Translations under genes and position numbers: made by a program
In this document: positions 33,333 to 44,245 of the stretch, piece after piece
Layout: each line of letters begins with the position of its first letter
Position numbering within the stretch: position 1 is the stretch's first letter
The notes under the pieces: model-generated
What the model was told of the DNA's origin: nothing
Seen by the model: the letters and a program-made list of their open reading frames with translations, nothing else
The model's database searches: none
NCBI GenBank assembly: GCA_900475325.1
Contig: LS483371.1
Span: forward strand, 3,100,001-3,164,000
Origin: Paucimonas lemoignei
GTDB taxonomy: Bacteria; Pseudomonadota; Gammaproteobacteria; Pseudomonadales; Pseudomonadaceae
Direction: 5' to 3'
DNA length: 64,000 nt

Positions 33333-36300
33333 CAAGACTCTCCATCAGACAGGTTCAGCAGCCCACGCAGCCCTTGCAACGGCACGGCTAACCAGCCCGG
33401 GCGGTTTCTGGCTTCGTAGACTACTTCATAAGCAGTTTTTTCCAGGGTAAATAATTCCAGCGCAGCGCTTTCACCCTTTGCGTCTTTCCAGGCGTGAGCA
33501 ATGTCGGCCGTGGCCGAGCGATAGCCCTCAATGAAGGCTGCACGGGCCTGGCTTAAATACGTATCGGCGACCCGACGCCGTGCGGCGCTGGCCTCCGGCG
33601 AGGTGTCCACGCTTTGTGCGCTGCGCACGGCCATGGCCGCAGCGTAGTCGAACGAGCGCAGCACACCGCTGACATCCTTGAACGGGCTGTATTTGGCACG
33701 ACGTTCCTGAACCGACCGAGCCGGTTCGCCTTCGAAGTCGATCAGGTAAGCATCGCCTTTGACCACCAATACCTGGCCCAGGTGCAGATCACCGTGAACC
33801 CTGATGCGCAAACCACCGACCGAACGCTTGGCGAGGGCCTGCACATGGGCCAGTACCTTCTTGCGATTGGCCAGCAGGTCGTTGACCAGTTTCTGGTCAA
33901 CCGCCTCCAGTGACGCCTTGTTCTGTTCCAGCAACTGCAGGGCGTAGTCCATCTGCTCGGCAACGCTCTTGCCGGACGCCTGGCTGTCTTTGGCGCTGGT
34001 GACTTCGACGGCAAAATCCGGGTTATCCGTTGAAGCCGCGAGCACCTTGTGCATCTCGCCCAGGCGCAGGCCGAGGTTGGCGGCGAAGTCCGCCAGCTCC
34101 AGCAAGGCGTTGTAATGCTGCTCCTGACCCGATATCCCGTGGGACATCTCATCACGCACCGCGCGCTCCAGGTTGTTCTGAGTCCACTCCCATGCATCGC
34201 CCTGATTGCTCAGGTAACCCTGGGCAATCATCAGCAGGTTGTGCTCGCCGTCGTTACCGACACGGACCACAGACCCCAGCAGCGGCGAAATATGTTGATA
34301 GCCGGCGTTGGTGAGGAATGCGCCCATCTCCAGTTCAGGGTGAACACCGGGGCTGACCCGGCGCAGCATCTTGAGCACCAGACTGCCGCCCACCACCACC
34401 GAACTGTTGGACTGCTCGGCAGACAGGTAGCGCACTTCGGACTCATTGCTGAGGCCCAACGGATCGAGGAACGACGTGTGTTCAAAGCGCAACTCGCCGT
34501 CGTCGCTCGGCACTACGGTTTGCACCTGCATGCCATGCACGACGGCACGGATGAAGGTTTCCAGGGTAAACGCGTCAGTAATCAAACCCACCTGACGACC
34601 ACGGCGCACCCGCGCCAAAGCCAGTTGTTGAGGCAAGGCGCTGCTGATGTCGTCCTCGCCTAGCAGGCCGAACGGCAACTGGTAGCGAGCCGTCTGGCCG
34701 CCGGTGGTGACTTCGATCTCGCTGAGCAACACAGGGTTCGCGGCATCGCCGAAACGTACCGCGTAGGCGATGTGCACCTTGTCGATGGCCTGGTCCTTGG
34801 ACGCAAACCAGCGACGCTTGGGCAGATACAGCGCCAGGGAGTTTTGCTCCATGGTGCTGCGCAGTGGTTCATCGAGCAGTTCTTCGAGGCGTTTTTTCAA
34901 AACCATGGTCGGGAAGTCCGGCATGCTCTGCGCGGGTTCCACATGCCAGCTGGGCATCTGGTTTTCCGACGCAAGCAGGAACCAATAGAAACCATAGGGC
35001 GGCAATGTCAGCAGGTAATTCAGCTGCCCTATGGGCGGGAATGCACTGCCACCGAGCATCTCTACCGGAACCATGCCGGCATAATTGGACAGCTCAAGCT
35101 CGGCAGCCTGCGAGGCACTGGAGACGTTGGCCACGCAGAGAATGATCTCGGTGTGCCCATCGGGTCCGGTGTACTCACGGGTATAGGCCAGAATCCGGCG
35201 ATTGCTGGGCGACAGCATCTTCAATACGCCACGCCCAAAGGCTTTCTGCTGCTTACGCACTGCCAACATGCGCCGGTTCCAGTTAAGCAGGGAATGCGGA
35301 TCATTGTGCTGGGTTTCAACGTTGACCGACGCAAAGCCATACAGCGGGTCCATGATCGGCGGAAGCACCAGGCTGGCCGGGTCGGCACGGGAGAAACCGC
35401 CGTTGCGGTCGATGGACCACTGCATGGGGGTGCGCACACCGTCGCGGTCGCCCAGGTAAATATTGTCGCCCATGCCGATTTCGTCACCGTAATACAGGGT
35501 CGGCGTGCCCGGCATGGAGAGCAGCATGCTGTTGAGCAACTCGACCCGACGACGATCACGCTGCACCAGCGGCGCCAGACGACGGCGAATGCCCAGATTG
35601 ATGCGGGCGCGACGATCGGCGGCGTAGTAATTCCACAGGTAATCGCGCTCGCGATCAGTGACCATTTCCAGAGTCAGCTCATCGTGGTTGCGCAGGAAGA
35701 TCGCCCACTGGCAGTTCGCCGGGATTTCCGGGGTCTGACGCAGGATGTCGGTGATCGGGAAGCGATCTTCCTGAGCCAGCGCCATGTACATGCGCGGCAT
35801 CAACGGGAAGTGGAACGCCATGTGGCATTCATCGCCGTCGTTGCCTTTGGTGTCACCGAAATACAGTTGCGTGTCTTCCGGCCACTGATTGGCCTCGGCC
35901 AGCAGCATGCGGTCGGGGTAGTTGGTATCGATTTCCGCGCGGATCTTTTTGAGTACCGCGTGGGTTTCGGGCAGGTTCTCGTTGTTGGTGCCATCGCGCT
36001 CAATCAAGTACGGAATCGCATCCAGACGCAGGCCGTCGATGCCCATGTCCAGCCAATAACGCATCACCTCCAGCACTGCTTCCATGACCTGCGGGTTATC
36101 GAAGTTCAGGTCAGGCTGGTGGGAATAGAAACGGTGCCAGAAGTACTGCTCCGCCACCGGGTCCCAGGTCCAGTTGGACTTCTCGGTGTCGAGAAAGATG
36201 ATCCGCGTGCCGTCGTACTTGTGGTCGGTGTCGGACCACACATAGAAATCCCGGGCCTTGGAGCCCTTCTTCGCCGCCCTTGCTTTCTGGAACCAGGGGT

Positions 36301-36655
36301 GCTGATCCGAGGTGTGGTTGATGACCAGTTCAGTGATCACCCGCAAACCACGCTTATGGGCCTCGGCGATGAATTTCTTGGCATCGGACATGGTCCCGTA
36401 ATCGCTGTGTACCCCGCGATAGTCGGCAATGTCGTAACCATCATCACGCCGTGGTGACGGGTAGAACGGCAGCAGCCAGATGGTGTTGACGCCCAGCTCC
36501 GCGATGTAGTCGAGTTTTGAAATCAGGCCGGGAAAGTCACCGATGCCGTCGTTGTTCGAATCGAAGAACGACTTCACGTGCACCTGATAAATCACTGCAT
36601 CCTTGTACCAGAGCGGGTCCTTGATGAATGCCGCGCTCTTGGGTTTCTTCGCCAT
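33332..36655 (-). CDS. treS: Trehalose synthase/maltokinase fusion
   Basis: 1107 residues combining two enzymes. The N-terminal GH13 TreS (about 1-545) interconverts maltose and trehalose: nucleophile in [15 protein letters not shown], acid in [24 protein letters not shown]. The C-terminal Pep2/maltokinase (about 575-1107) makes maltose 1-phosphate: [19 protein letters not shown] and [11 protein letters not shown] hold the kinase Asp and Asn/Gln-type metal residues. Start at ATG 36655 (MAKKPKSA), 17 nt after the glgE stop; the longer frame would overlap glgE. Fusion delivers maltose directly to the kinase, and the product feeds GlgE. Confidence 0.96.
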   Translation of the reverse strand: MAKKPKSAAFIKDPLWYKDAVIYQVHVKSFFDSNNDGIGDFPGLISKLDYIAELGVNTIWLLPFYPSPRRDDGYDIADYRGVHSDYGTMSDAKKFIAEAHKRGLRVITELVINHTSDQHPWFQKARAAKKGSKARDFYVWSDTDHKYDGTRIIFLDTEKSNWTWDPVAEQYFWHRFYSHQPDLNFDNPQVMEAVLEVMRYWLDMGIDGLRLDAIPYLIERDGTNNENLPETHAVLKKIRAEIDTNYPDRMLLAEANQWPEDTQLYFGDTKGNDGDECHMAFHFPLMPRMYMALAQEDRFPITDILRQTPEIPANCQWAIFLRNHDELTLEMVTDRERDYLWNYYAADRRARINLGIRRRLAPLVQRDRRRVELLNSMLLSMPGTPTLYYGDEIGMGDNIYLGDRDGVRTPMQWSIDRNGGFSRADPASLVLPPIMDPLYGFASVNVETQHNDPHSLLNWNRRMLAVRKQQKAFGRGVLKMLSPSNRRILAYTREYTGPDGHTEIILCVANVSSASQAAELELSNYAGMVPVEMLGGSAFPPIGQLNYLLTLPPYGFYWFLLASENQMPSWHVEPAQSMPDFPTMVLKKRLEELLDEPLRSTMEQNSLALYLPKRRWFASKDQAIDKVHIAYAVRFGDAANPVLLSEIEVTTGGQTARYQLPFGLLGEDDISSALPQQLALARVRRGRQVGLITDAFTLETFIRAVVHGMQVQTVVPSDDGELRFEHTSFLDPLGLSNESEVRYLSAEQSNSSVVVGGSLVLKMLRRVSPGVHPELEMGAFLTNAGYQHISPLLGSVVRVGNDGEHNLLMIAQGYLSNQGDAWEWTQNNLERAVRDEMSHGISGQEQHYNALLELADFAANLGLRLGEMHKVLAASTDNPDFAVEVTSAKDSQASGKSVAEQMDYALQLLEQNKASLEAVDQKLVNDLLANRKKVLAHVQALAKRSVGGLRIRVHGDLHLGQVLVVKGDAYLIDFEGEPARSVQERRAKYSPFKDVSGVLRSFDYAAAMAVRSAQSVDTSPEASAARRRVADTYLSQARAAFIEGYRSATADIAHAWKDAKGESAALELFTLEKTAYEVVYEARNRPGWLAVPLQGLRGLLNLSDGES

Positions 36656-36671
36656 GTTAGAGGCCCTGATA

Positions 36672-38699
36672 CTAAATCGTGGACTGGATACGCCAGATGC
36701 CGAAAGGCTGGTACGACGGGTCAATGCGCATGTACTGGTTCTTGCCGTACCAGGTCCAGCGGTGCCCGGTCATCAAGTCTTCACCGGAGGTCGCCGCGTC
36801 GTCTGGCAGCCCCATCTCCCACAGCGGCAACTCGAAGCCCGCTTCCTGAGGGTTGAACGGGTCAAGGCTGATGGCAACCAGAATGAAGTTGCTGCCATCG
36901 GCGCTTCGCTTGCCGAAATACAGGATGTTGTCGTTGTAAGCAGCGTAGAGCTTCAAGCCCAGGTGGGTCTGCAACGCCGGGTTCTGGCGCCGAATGCGGT
37001 TGAGCTGAGCGATTTCGGCAATGATGTTGCCCGGTGCCGTGAAGTCCCGAGGGCGAATCTCGTACTTCTCCGAGTCCAGGTACTCTTCCTTACCCAATAC
37101 CGGCGCGGATTCGCACAGCTCGAATCCGGAATACATACCCCACAGACCTGAGCCCATGGTCGCCAGCGCGGCGCGGATCAGAAAGCCGGCGCGACCCGAG
37201 TCGTGCAGGAAGTGCGGGTTGATGTCCGGGGTGTTGACGAAGAAGTTCGGTCGGTAGCAGTCGCGCCAAGGGCTTTCATTGAGCTGGGTGAAATACTCCG
37301 ACAGCTCGGCCTTGGTGTTACGCCAGGTAAAGTAGGTGTAGCTCTGGGAGTAACCGACCTTGCCCAGACGCGCCATCATGGCCGGTTTGGTGAAGGCTTC
37401 GGCGAGGAACATCACGTCAGGGTGCTGACTGCGAATATCGGCAATCATCCACTGCCAGAACGGTAACGGCTTGGTGTGCGGGTTATCGACGCGGAAGATC
37501 TTCACGCCCTCTTCGACCCAGCCCAGCACCACGTCACGCAATTCCAGCCACAGGCCCGGAATGGCATCCGGCGCATAGAAATCGACGTTGACGATGTCCT
37601 GATACTTCTTCGGTGGGTTTTCCGCGTAACGGATGGTGCCGTCCGGGCGCCAGGTGAACCAGCCCGGGTGCTGCTTGAGCCATGGGTGGTCCTGAGAACA
37701 CTGAATGGCGAAATCCAGGGCGATCTCCAGGCCGTGCTCGGCTGCCGCGGCTACCAGGTTGCGGAAGTCTTCGCGGCTACCCAACTGTGGATGGATGGCT
37801 TCATGGCCACCGTCTTCGCTGCCGATGGCATAGGGGCTGCCCACGTCATCCGGGCCTGCGGTCAGAGAATTGTTCGGTCCCTTGCGATGGGCGCGGCCGA
37901 TCGGGTGGATCGGCGGGAAATACAACACGTCAAAGCCCATGTCGCGAATCATCGGCAACCGGCTGTGCACGTCGTTAAACGTGCCGTGACGCTTGGCGTC
38001 GTCGGTGATCGAACGCGGGAACAGCTCGTACCAGCTGGCAAACTGCGCCAGCTCGCGCTCTACATCCAGCGGGAACTCGACGCTGCGGCTCAGAAAGGCG
38101 CGATTGTCGGCCTGGCTCATCAAGCCAGACGTTTCGCTGTTGAGCAGGATTTCGACCTTGCCCTCACCCTCTGCTCGCTCCAGCTCGCCCAGCACGTGGT
38201 GAAGCTGTTGCTGTAGCTCGCCCTGGCTGCGCGCGGCGGCGTGTTCGAGGTGAATGCGGCCTTCGGTCAACTCCAGTTCGATGGGGACGCCCGCACCAAA
38301 CTTCTTCTCCAGTTCGTAGCGATAACTGCCGAACTGATCGATCCAGGCTTCGAGCTGGAACACATAACGGCTGACATTGGCCGGGACGAACTCGCCGGTC
38401 CAGCTGTCATTGCCCAGTTCCTGCAAAGGAGCGCTGTGCCAATGTTCTTCATCCGCGGCACGCCAGCGCACCTGCACGGCCATTTTGTCATGGCCATCGG
38501 CGTATACCTTGCTGGTCACCGTCACAGGCTGACCGGCAATGGCCTTGGCCGCAAAAAGCCCTTGATCAATCACCGGCGTGGTGTCTTCGATCACGATGCG
38601 GGGCAGTTGCAAGGCTTGGGTCAAGGGTAAAGGCTGAGTCGGGTGTGGAACTTCGCTGGCCAGGGAATCCGGGCTGTATGGCTGATCAACTGTATTCAT
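36672..38699 (-). CDS. glgE: Alpha-1,4-glucan:maltose-1-phosphate maltosyltransferase
   Basis: A 675-residue GH13_3 enzyme extending alpha-glucan from maltose 1-phosphate. N-terminal beta domains (residues about 30-200) precede the barrel: LYFPPIHPIGRAHRKGPNN, nucleophile Asp in KIFRVDNPHTKPLPFW, acid Glu in DVMFLAEAFTKPAMM, and FFVNTPDINPHFL. GAGGAG lies 9 nt before ATG 38699. First gene of glgE-treS-glgB, the same order as in P. aeruginosa PA2151-PA2153. The product is likely linked to osmotic or desiccation tolerance. Confidence 0.96.
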   Translation of the reverse strand: MNTVDQPYSPDSLASEVPHPTQPLPLTQALQLPRIVIEDTTPVIDQGLFAAKAIAGQPVTVTSKVYADGHDKMAVQVRWRAADEEHWHSAPLQELGNDSWTGEFVPANVSRYVFQLEAWIDQFGSYRYELEKKFGAGVPIELELTEGRIHLEHAAARSQGELQQQLHHVLGELERAEGEGKVEILLNSETSGLMSQADNRAFLSRSVEFPLDVERELAQFASWYELFPRSITDDAKRHGTFNDVHSRLPMIRDMGFDVLYFPPIHPIGRAHRKGPNNSLTAGPDDVGSPYAIGSEDGGHEAIHPQLGSREDFRNLVAAAAEHGLEIALDFAIQCSQDHPWLKQHPGWFTWRPDGTIRYAENPPKKYQDIVNVDFYAPDAIPGLWLELRDVVLGWVEEGVKIFRVDNPHTKPLPFWQWMIADIRSQHPDVMFLAEAFTKPAMMARLGKVGYSQSYTYFTWRNTKAELSEYFTQLNESPWRDCYRPNFFVNTPDINPHFLHDSGRAGFLIRAALATMGSGLWGMYSGFELCESAPVLGKEEYLDSEKYEIRPRDFTAPGNIIAEIAQLNRIRRQNPALQTHLGLKLYAAYNDNILYFGKRSADGSNFILVAISLDPFNPQEAGFELPLWEMGLPDDAATSGEDLMTGHRWTWYGKNQYMRIDPSYQPFGIWRIQSTI

Positions 38700-39290
38700 C
38701 GAGCATCACTCCTCACGCCCCAGGGACGCTCCTGTGCAATCCATGCATTGAAAGATGTTGGCAGCCACCCAATGGCCACTGCCCGGTAAAAGTTGTCCGG
38801 CCGCGTCTAGTCCACACGACAAATCCGGCCTACTGGTTTCCGAGCGGTGGCGCAGGTGAAAAGTTCAAAGAGGTTTCGCGCACACCGAGCATAGGTCAGG
38901 GATCAAAACACGTCCTCGCTTGCTGTGGTTGATCGTGAGGCCGCCGTGGCCAGGAATTGCCGGAGGCCGAGATGGCGCATCCTGCATTGAGCCTCCCTAT
39001 ATCGAGTAAGAAACGTCCGATACGCTACCTCAAACGCATTTGCTGGTTTTTGCCATGGTTGACTGGCGAGACACGAACCCAACAGCAGAACAGCCATGCA
39101 TATCAGGCGGTATAACTACGAAATCCTGTACTTCAGAGATGATCCGCTGTGTACCCGTGACAGCGCAGACCGCTGGACCAAGGCGCGCATGGCGCACGGC
39201 CTCTCGTCACCTGAAGCCAGTAATGCTTTGAATTATTCAAGAGCGAATGAAGTCGAAACCCTCAGCAACCCACTCAATGAGGTGAAGCTG
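38700..39290. other. Intergenic region between divergent glgE and the proline-rich gene
   Basis: About 590 nt. It must hold the glgE promoter (minus) and that of the gene at 39291 (plus). A frame from ATG 39096 runs in phase into 39291 but has no clear ribosome site, so I treat it as untranslated leader, not as coding. No strong hairpin, REP or known RNA was recognised. Confidence 0.5.
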
Positions 39291-39491
39291 ATGAGTATCC
39301 CGATTCCAGCAGAAACGCCCGACCCAATGATCGATGATCCCGCGCTGCCAACCCCCAAGCCGGATGTGGACCCACCGCCAACCATGCCACCGGTGATACC
39401 GACCCCTGTGGGCGATCCTCCGGCAGAGGAACCGCCGGCAATCCTCGGTGATGAGCTGGCCCACCAACAGGGCCGGGACCTGCCAGGTTGA
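39291..39491 (+). CDS. Small proline-rich hypothetical protein
   Basis: 66 residues, strikingly rich in Pro (about a quarter) and Asp: PIPAETPDPMIDDPALPTPK, then DVDPPPTMPPVIPTPVGDPP. GAGGTG lies 6 nt before ATG 39291, which favours this start over the in-frame ATG at 39096 that would give 131 residues. Low complexity and likely disordered, no signal peptide. Function unknown; similar small proline-rich proteins occur in other pseudomonads as far as I recall. Confidence 0.65.
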   Translation: MSIPIPAETPDPMIDDPALPTPKPDVDPPPTMPPVIPTPVGDPPAEEPPAILGDELAHQQGRDLPG

Positions 39492-39503
39492 TGGCTGCTT
39501 GAC

Positions 39504-39540
39504 GGACGGCTCAGGGTTTTTCTGAGCCGTCCTTCTTGTT
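39504..39540. terminator. Terminator hairpin overlapping the mgtC stop codon
   Basis: GGACGGCTCAG and CTGAGCCGTCC (39504-39514, 39522-39532) form a perfect 11-bp stem with a 7-nt loop GGTTTTT, followed on the plus strand by TTCTTGTTTTC. It ends the proline-rich gene; the minus-strand mgtC coding sequence ends inside it (stop at 39511-39513). Confidence 0.8.
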
Positions 39541-40041
39541 TTCATTCTGTTCAGGCGGGTCCAGCTTGCCGACCAGCGCCGGTACGACACTCAGAATCCC
39601 CAGCGCCAGGACTGTACTAAGCACCGCCGTCGCTTCACGCCCCATGCCCGCCGCGATCCCGATGGCGGCTGTCATCCACAGCCCTGCAGACGTCGTCAGG
39701 CCTTTGACCTGATCGGTGCGTTGCGCACGGTCCTTGAGGATGGTGCCCGCACCCAGAAAGCCGATCCCCGCCACAATGCCCTGGATCACTCGGCTCAGCG
39801 CTGCGTCATCGACGCCCGCCATGTGCGGCGCCAACACAAATAACGCAGCCCCCATGGCCACCAGCATATGCGTGCGCACCCCAGCGGCCTTGCCTTTGTG
39901 CTCGCGTTCAAAACCCAGAATGCCGCCCAGCACTGCAGCCAGCACGAGTCGGACCGTCACCCGTGTCATTTGCGAAGCATCGGTGATATCGGAGAACTCC
40001 GACTGCAATGTTTCCCAGACCTCTTCCCACCATGGGCTCAT
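39511..40041 (-). CDS. MgtC/SapB family membrane protein
   Basis: 176 residues with four to five transmembrane helices and the family core LGGILGFEREHKGKAAGVRTHMLVAMGAALF and GIGFLGAGTILKD. MgtC proteins help growth at low Mg and, in pathogens, survival in host cells by affecting the F-type ATPase; role here not shown. The C-terminus (LDPPEQNENKKDGSEKP) is hydrophilic and encoded through a terminator hairpin. Confidence 0.93.
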   Translation of the reverse strand: MSPWWEEVWETLQSEFSDITDASQMTRVTVRLVLAAVLGGILGFEREHKGKAAGVRTHMLVAMGAALFVLAPHMAGVDDAALSRVIQGIVAGIGFLGAGTILKDRAQRTDQVKGLTTSAGLWMTAAIGIAAGMGREATAVLSTVLALGILSVVPALVGKLDPPEQNENKKDGSEKP

Positions 40042-40172
40042 TGTTGCTCCTTGTTGAAAGGTAACGACTGAAAGTCCGGGGTTTGACGTCTGAGTGCTGA
40101 GTTAGTGCCCTGACCGAAAAGCGAACCGGCCGGGGCGCCTTTGGATCTATGGCTGAATCAACGGGCTTTGAA

Positions 40173-40946
40173 TCAACGCCCTTTGAATTCAGGATCGCGC
40201 TTGTCAATGAACGCCGCCATGCCCTCTTTCTGGTCTTCGCTGGCGAAGGCAGCATGGAATACCCGGCGTTCGAAACGAATGCCTTCGGCCAGGCTGACTT
40301 CGAAAGCGCGATTGACGCTCTCTTTGACCATCATCGCCACCGGAAGGGACTTTTGCGCGATGTCAGCGGCGACCTTTAATGCTTCATCCAGCAATTCGTC
40401 CACGGGCAGGATCCGCGCAACCAGGCCAGCACGCTCGGCCTCGACGGCATCCATCAAGCGCCCGGTCAGGCACAGCTCCATGGCCTTGGCCTTGCCTACC
40501 GCGTGGGTCAGGCGCTGAGTGCCGCCCATGCCCGGCAGCACACCCAGCTTGATCTCCGGCTGGCCGAAGCGTGCGTTATCGGCCGCCAGGATAAAATCAC
40601 ACATCAACGCCAGCTCACAGCCGCCGCCCAGTGCGAAACCCGCCACGGCCGCAATCATCGGCGTGCGGCGATTCGCGACCCGGTCGCTTTCGCTGAACAG
40701 GTCATCAAGGTAAATCTGCGGATAGCTGAGCTTGGCCATTTCCTTGATATCAGCCCCCGCAGCGAACGCCTTACTTGAGCCGGTCAGCACGATGCACCCA
40801 ATACCCCGGTCAGCATCGAACTGATCCAGCGCATGGTTCAATTCGCCGATCAATTGCGCATTGAGTGCATTAAGAGCATGAGGGCGATTGAGTGTGATCA
40901 ATCCAACCTTGCCTCGAATCTCTGTCAGGATTGCCTCGTAACTCAT
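40173..40946 (-). CDS. Enoyl-CoA hydratase/isomerase family protein
   Basis: A 257-residue crotonase hydrating 2-enoyl-CoA. Seen: oxyanion-hole segments [15 protein letters not shown] and [16 protein letters not shown], and catalytic Glu region [17 protein letters not shown]. The last of three beta-oxidation genes (SDR, thiolase, hydratase), 79 nt after the thiolase. The set resembles P. putida fadB2x-fadAx-fadB1x. Substrates are probably short or branched acyl-CoAs. Confidence 0.93.
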   Translation of the reverse strand: MSYEAILTEIRGKVGLITLNRPHALNALNAQLIGELNHALDQFDADRGIGCIVLTGSSKAFAAGADIKEMAKLSYPQIYLDDLFSESDRVANRRTPMIAAVAGFALGGGCELALMCDFILAADNARFGQPEIKLGVLPGMGGTQRLTHAVGKAKAMELCLTGRLMDAVEAERAGLVARILPVDELLDEALKVAADIAQKSLPVAMMVKESVNRAFEVSLAEGIRFERRVFHAAFASEDQKEGMAAFIDKRDPEFKGR

Positions 40947-41025
40947 TGATAAATAACTCCCTTATTGTTTTGCATTAACCCTAGAATCTGGATTAATACA
41001 GCGCATTAACTGATTGATATCGTGA

Positions 41026-42234
41026 CTAATCGACCAGCTCAATGGCTATCGCCGTGGCTTCGCCGCCACCGATGCAGATCGCTGCCACGCCCCGGCGCAG
41101 TTGATTGCGACGTAACGCGTGCAGCAGTGTGACCAGGATCCGCGCACCTGACGCGCCGATGGGGTGGCCCAGGGCACAGGCACCGCCGTGCACATTGACC
41201 TTGTCGTGGGAAAGTTGAAGCTGATTCATGCTTGTCAGCGCCACCACAGCGAAGGCTTCGTTAATTTCATATAAATCAACATCTTCCAGACTCCAGTTAA
41301 CGCGATGCATCAAGCGCTTGATAGCCCCAATGGGTGCGGTCGGGAACAACGCCGGTTCGTCTGCGAAGTCTGCATGCCCGAGAATGATCGCCAACGGCCT
41401 CAGGCCAAGACGCTCGGCCGTCGATCGGCGCATCAGCGTCAGTGCTGCGGCACCGTCTGAGATAGAACTGGCATTGGCTGCGGTCACGCTACCGCCCTCA
41501 CGGAAGGCGGGTTTCAGTGTAGGGATCTTGTCAGGACGGGCCTTTGGGGGCTGTTCGTCATGGCTGATCTGCTGCTGCTCTTTACCCACCATCACCTGCA
41601 GGGGCACGATTTCGGCATCAAACCCGCCGCTGTCCATGGCGAGTTGTGCTCGGGTCAGCGAGGCCAGCGCGTAGGCATCCTGCACTTCCCGACTCAAGCC
41701 CTGGGCTTGCGCGCAGTCCTCGGCGTAAGTGCCCATCAGCCGCCCCGGCTCGTAGGCGTCTTCCAGACCATCGAGAAACATATGGTCCAGCACCCGACCA
41801 TGGCCCATTCGATAGCCGCTGCGGGCACGGTCCAACAGATAAGGCGCATTGGACATACTTTCCATGCCCCCCGCGACGACCGCTTGCGCACTGCCCGCCA
41901 ACAGCATGTCATGCCCGAGGATCACGGCTTGCATCCCCGAGCCGCACATCTTGTTCAACGTCGTGCAGGGCGTTGAGGTCGGCAGGCCTGCACCCAAGGC
42001 CGCTTGCCGGGCCGGTGCCTGGCCCAGGCCCGCCGACAACACGCAGCCAAACAGGACCTGATCTACATCGGCAGGCGCAAGACCGCTTCGCTCAACGGCG
42101 GCGCGAATGGCGGCTGCACCCAGTTGCGGGGCGGTCAGGCTCTTCAGGTCACCCTGGAAGCCGCCCATGGGCGTGCGCACGGCGCTGACAATCACCACCG
42201 GATCATCGAGGTGTATCGAGTGTTCGCGGGACAT
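41026..42234 (-). CDS. Acetyl-CoA C-acyltransferase (thiolase)
   Basis: A 402-residue thiolase cleaving 3-ketoacyl-CoA. Seen: nucleophile Cys in [25 protein letters not shown], His in [17 protein letters not shown], and second Cys in [11 protein letters not shown]. Start chosen at ATG 42234 (AGGAG 6 nt upstream); an ATG at 42261 overlaps the SDR stop (ATGA) and could be used by coupling, adding nine residues. Counterpart of fadAx-type biosynthetic/short-chain thiolases. Confidence 0.93.
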   Translation of the reverse strand: MSREHSIHLDDPVVIVSAVRTPMGGFQGDLKSLTAPQLGAAAIRAAVERSGLAPADVDQVLFGCVLSAGLGQAPARQAALGAGLPTSTPCTTLNKMCGSGMQAVILGHDMLLAGSAQAVVAGGMESMSNAPYLLDRARSGYRMGHGRVLDHMFLDGLEDAYEPGRLMGTYAEDCAQAQGLSREVQDAYALASLTRAQLAMDSGGFDAEIVPLQVMVGKEQQQISHDEQPPKARPDKIPTLKPAFREGGSVTAANASSISDGAAALTLMRRSTAERLGLRPLAIILGHADFADEPALFPTAPIGAIKRLMHRVNWSLEDVDLYEINEAFAVVALTSMNQLQLSHDKVNVHGGACALGHPIGASGARILVTLLHALRRNQLRRGVAAICIGGGEATAIAIELVD

Positions 42235-42257
42235 GCTCTTCTCCTCGGCCTCGCGGC

Positions 42258-43025
42258 TCATCGGGCGGCCATACGCAAAGCGCCATCCAGACGGATGACC
42301 TCGCCGTTGAGCATGGGGTTTTCAATGATGTGCCGGACTAGCGCGGCGTACTCATCAGGCTTGCCCAGGCGCGGCGGGAACGGCACGCCTGCGGCCAGCG
42401 ACTCACGTACCGGCGCGGTCATGCCTGCCATCATCGGGGTTTCGAAAATGCCGGGGGCGATGGTCATGACCCGGATGCCGAAGCGCGCCAGCTCCCGGGC
42501 GGCGGGCAAGGTCATGCTGACGATGGCGCCTTTGGACGCGGCATAGGCGGCCTGGCCAATCTGCCCGTCGTAGGCGGCCACGGACGCAGTGTTGATGATC
42601 ACGCCCCGCTCGCCATCCACACCGGCCACGCCCTCAGCCATGGCCGCGCTCGCCAAGCGCATGAGGTTGAAACTGCCAATCAGATTGACGTCGATCACCC
42701 GGCGAAAACTCAGCAGATCATGGGGGCCTTCCTTGCCGAGGATCTTTTGCGCGCCGACGACACCTGCGCAGTTGATAAGCCCGTGCAAGGCGCCGAACGC
42801 TTCCAGCGTGGCGTCCACGGCCGCTTGAGCGCTGGCCTCCTGGCTGACGTCGGTGACCACTGAGCGCGCGTTGCTGCCGAGTTTTTCCAGCTGCAACGCC
42901 AGCGCGTCGGAGTTGATGTCTGCCAGCATCACCCGCGCGCCCTGAGCCACCAGCAAGTGCGCAGTCGCCGCGCCCAGGCCTGACCCACCACCGCTGACCA
43001 AAAAGACTTTTCCTCTGATATCCAT
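42258..43025 (-). CDS. SDR family 3-hydroxyacyl-CoA dehydrogenase (type II-like)
   Basis: A 255-residue NAD-dependent short-chain dehydrogenase: cofactor motif [20 protein letters not shown], catalytic Ser in [12 protein letters not shown], Tyr/Lys in [11 protein letters not shown], and [12 protein letters not shown]. The long insert after NCAGV and the ending are those of HSD10-type 3-hydroxy-2-methylbutyryl-CoA dehydrogenases. First gene of the three-gene operon; stop overlaps the possible upstream thiolase start. Confidence 0.9.
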   Translation of the reverse strand: MDIRGKVFLVSGGGSGLGAATAHLLVAQGARVMLADINSDALALQLEKLGSNARSVVTDVSQEASAQAAVDATLEAFGALHGLINCAGVVGAQKILGKEGPHDLLSFRRVIDVNLIGSFNLMRLASAAMAEGVAGVDGERGVIINTASVAAYDGQIGQAAYAASKGAIVSMTLPAARELARFGIRVMTIAPGIFETPMMAGMTAPVRESLAAGVPFPPRLGKPDEYAALVRHIIENPMLNGEVIRLDGALRMAAR

Positions 43026-43105
43026 AAAGCGCCTCTGTCCGGTTCTTGTCGTTGTAATAGCGCGATAGTCGCGCCGACCGGGGGCTCAGGCAATGGTCAA
43101 AGCGC

Positions 43106-44218
43106 TCAGTCGGGATGACCGGTTTGGCCAATCACGACACTGCGGTAATGCCCGGGGTTGGTGCCCGACCATTTGCGAAAGGCTTTATAGAATGAGCTGG
43201 TTTCCGCAAAGCCCAGCCGTTCGGCAATGCTCGCGAAGCTCAGCGCCTCGTCCGCCAGCCAGCCCATCGCCAGCTCCCTGCGCAGGCCGTCCTTGAGTGA
43301 CTGATAGCTTTGCCCTTCGTCCGCCAGGCGGCGTCGCAGGGTCGAGGCGGAGATCGCCAGTTCCTGGGCAAGGGCTGCGCTTTGCGGCCACTGATCGGCA
43401 GGCCTGCTGCGCAGTGCGTGACGGATCCGGCTGGCCAGGCTTTGCGCGTCGCGGTACTTGACCAGCAGATTGCCGGGAGTCGCCGCCAGGAAAGCCTGCA
43501 GCTCCTGCTCGGTGCGCCTGATCGGCAGGCTCAGGCAGTCAGCGGCAAAGATCATCCTCGAATGCGGCCGCTCGAAACGCAGGTTGTCCGAGAACATCAC
43601 CCGGTAGTCATCGGTAAAGCCCGGCTCTGCGCAGCGCAAGTCGATACCCAGGATCGGCACGCGCCGCCCGCATAACCAGCAGATCAGGCCATGGACAACC
43701 ATCCAGAACGTGAAGTCGGCAAAGGCCCTGCCTGTGATCGAGGCGGGTTGGCTGATGACAATCTCGGCAACGCTCTGGCGCAGTATCAAACGCGCATCGA
43801 ATTGCTCGAGCATCAACCGCAAAAAGCTCAGCCCTGACTCAAGCCCCGCCGCAACCGTGGGCTGGGACATGGATGAGCGAAACAGGAACGCCAGGCTGCC
43901 ATGACGCAAGGGCCGCGGATCCATACCGAAAAACCAGTCATCAGTCTGCTGGGCGAGGCCGCTCCACAACGCGGCGTAGGTACTGGCAGGCACACGTTGG
44001 TCGGCGCCACCAGGCAGCAGGGTAATACCGGTTTTCTCCAGTAAATCCTGCCTATCAACGTCTGCCAGCGCGCATTGCAGCAATGCTTCATGAACCAGCT
44101 CGATGGAGATGGTGTGCTTGACGGTGGGTTGTTGATCGGGGGCTGGCATCTGCGCCTCGTCTGCTGGCAGGTTGGGCAGCATAATACTTTCACGGCTGAG
44201 GTCGATCTCATCAACCAA
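43106..44218 (-). CDS. AraC-family transcriptional regulator
   Basis: 370 residues: an N-terminal arabinose-binding-like domain of the ArgR/OruR type (TYAALWSGLAQQTDDWFFGM, RPLRHGSLAFL) and C-terminal double helix-turn-helix (LAISASTLRRRLADEGQSYQ, then FASIAERLGFAETSSFYKAF and WSGTNPGHYR). It lies 80 nt upstream of the SDR-thiolase-hydratase genes in the same direction, so it is the probable regulator. The start is uncertain (44218 or ATG 44182, neither with a strong ribosome site). Confidence 0.9.
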   Translation of the reverse strand: MVDEIDLSRESIMLPNLPADEAQMPAPDQQPTVKHTISIELVHEALLQCALADVDRQDLLEKTGITLLPGGADQRVPASTYAALWSGLAQQTDDWFFGMDPRPLRHGSLAFLFRSSMSQPTVAAGLESGLSFLRLMLEQFDARLILRQSVAEIVISQPASITGRAFADFTFWMVVHGLICWLCGRRVPILGIDLRCAEPGFTDDYRVMFSDNLRFERPHSRMIFAADCLSLPIRRTEQELQAFLAATPGNLLVKYRDAQSLASRIRHALRSRPADQWPQSAALAQELAISASTLRRRLADEGQSYQSLKDGLRRELAMGWLADEALSFASIAERLGFAETSSFYKAFRKWSGTNPGHYRSVVIGQTGHPD

Positions 44219-44245
44219 GAAATAACTGCTTGAATTGAATGCTTT

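Noticed and set aside
34772..36457. 561-codon frame antisense to treS
   Set aside because: Shadow of the trehalose synthase reading frame; no ribosome site or domain.
39096..39290. N-terminal extension of the proline-rich protein
   Set aside because: Strong ribosome site favours ATG 39291; extension lacks one, so it was left out of the gene though flagged as a finding.
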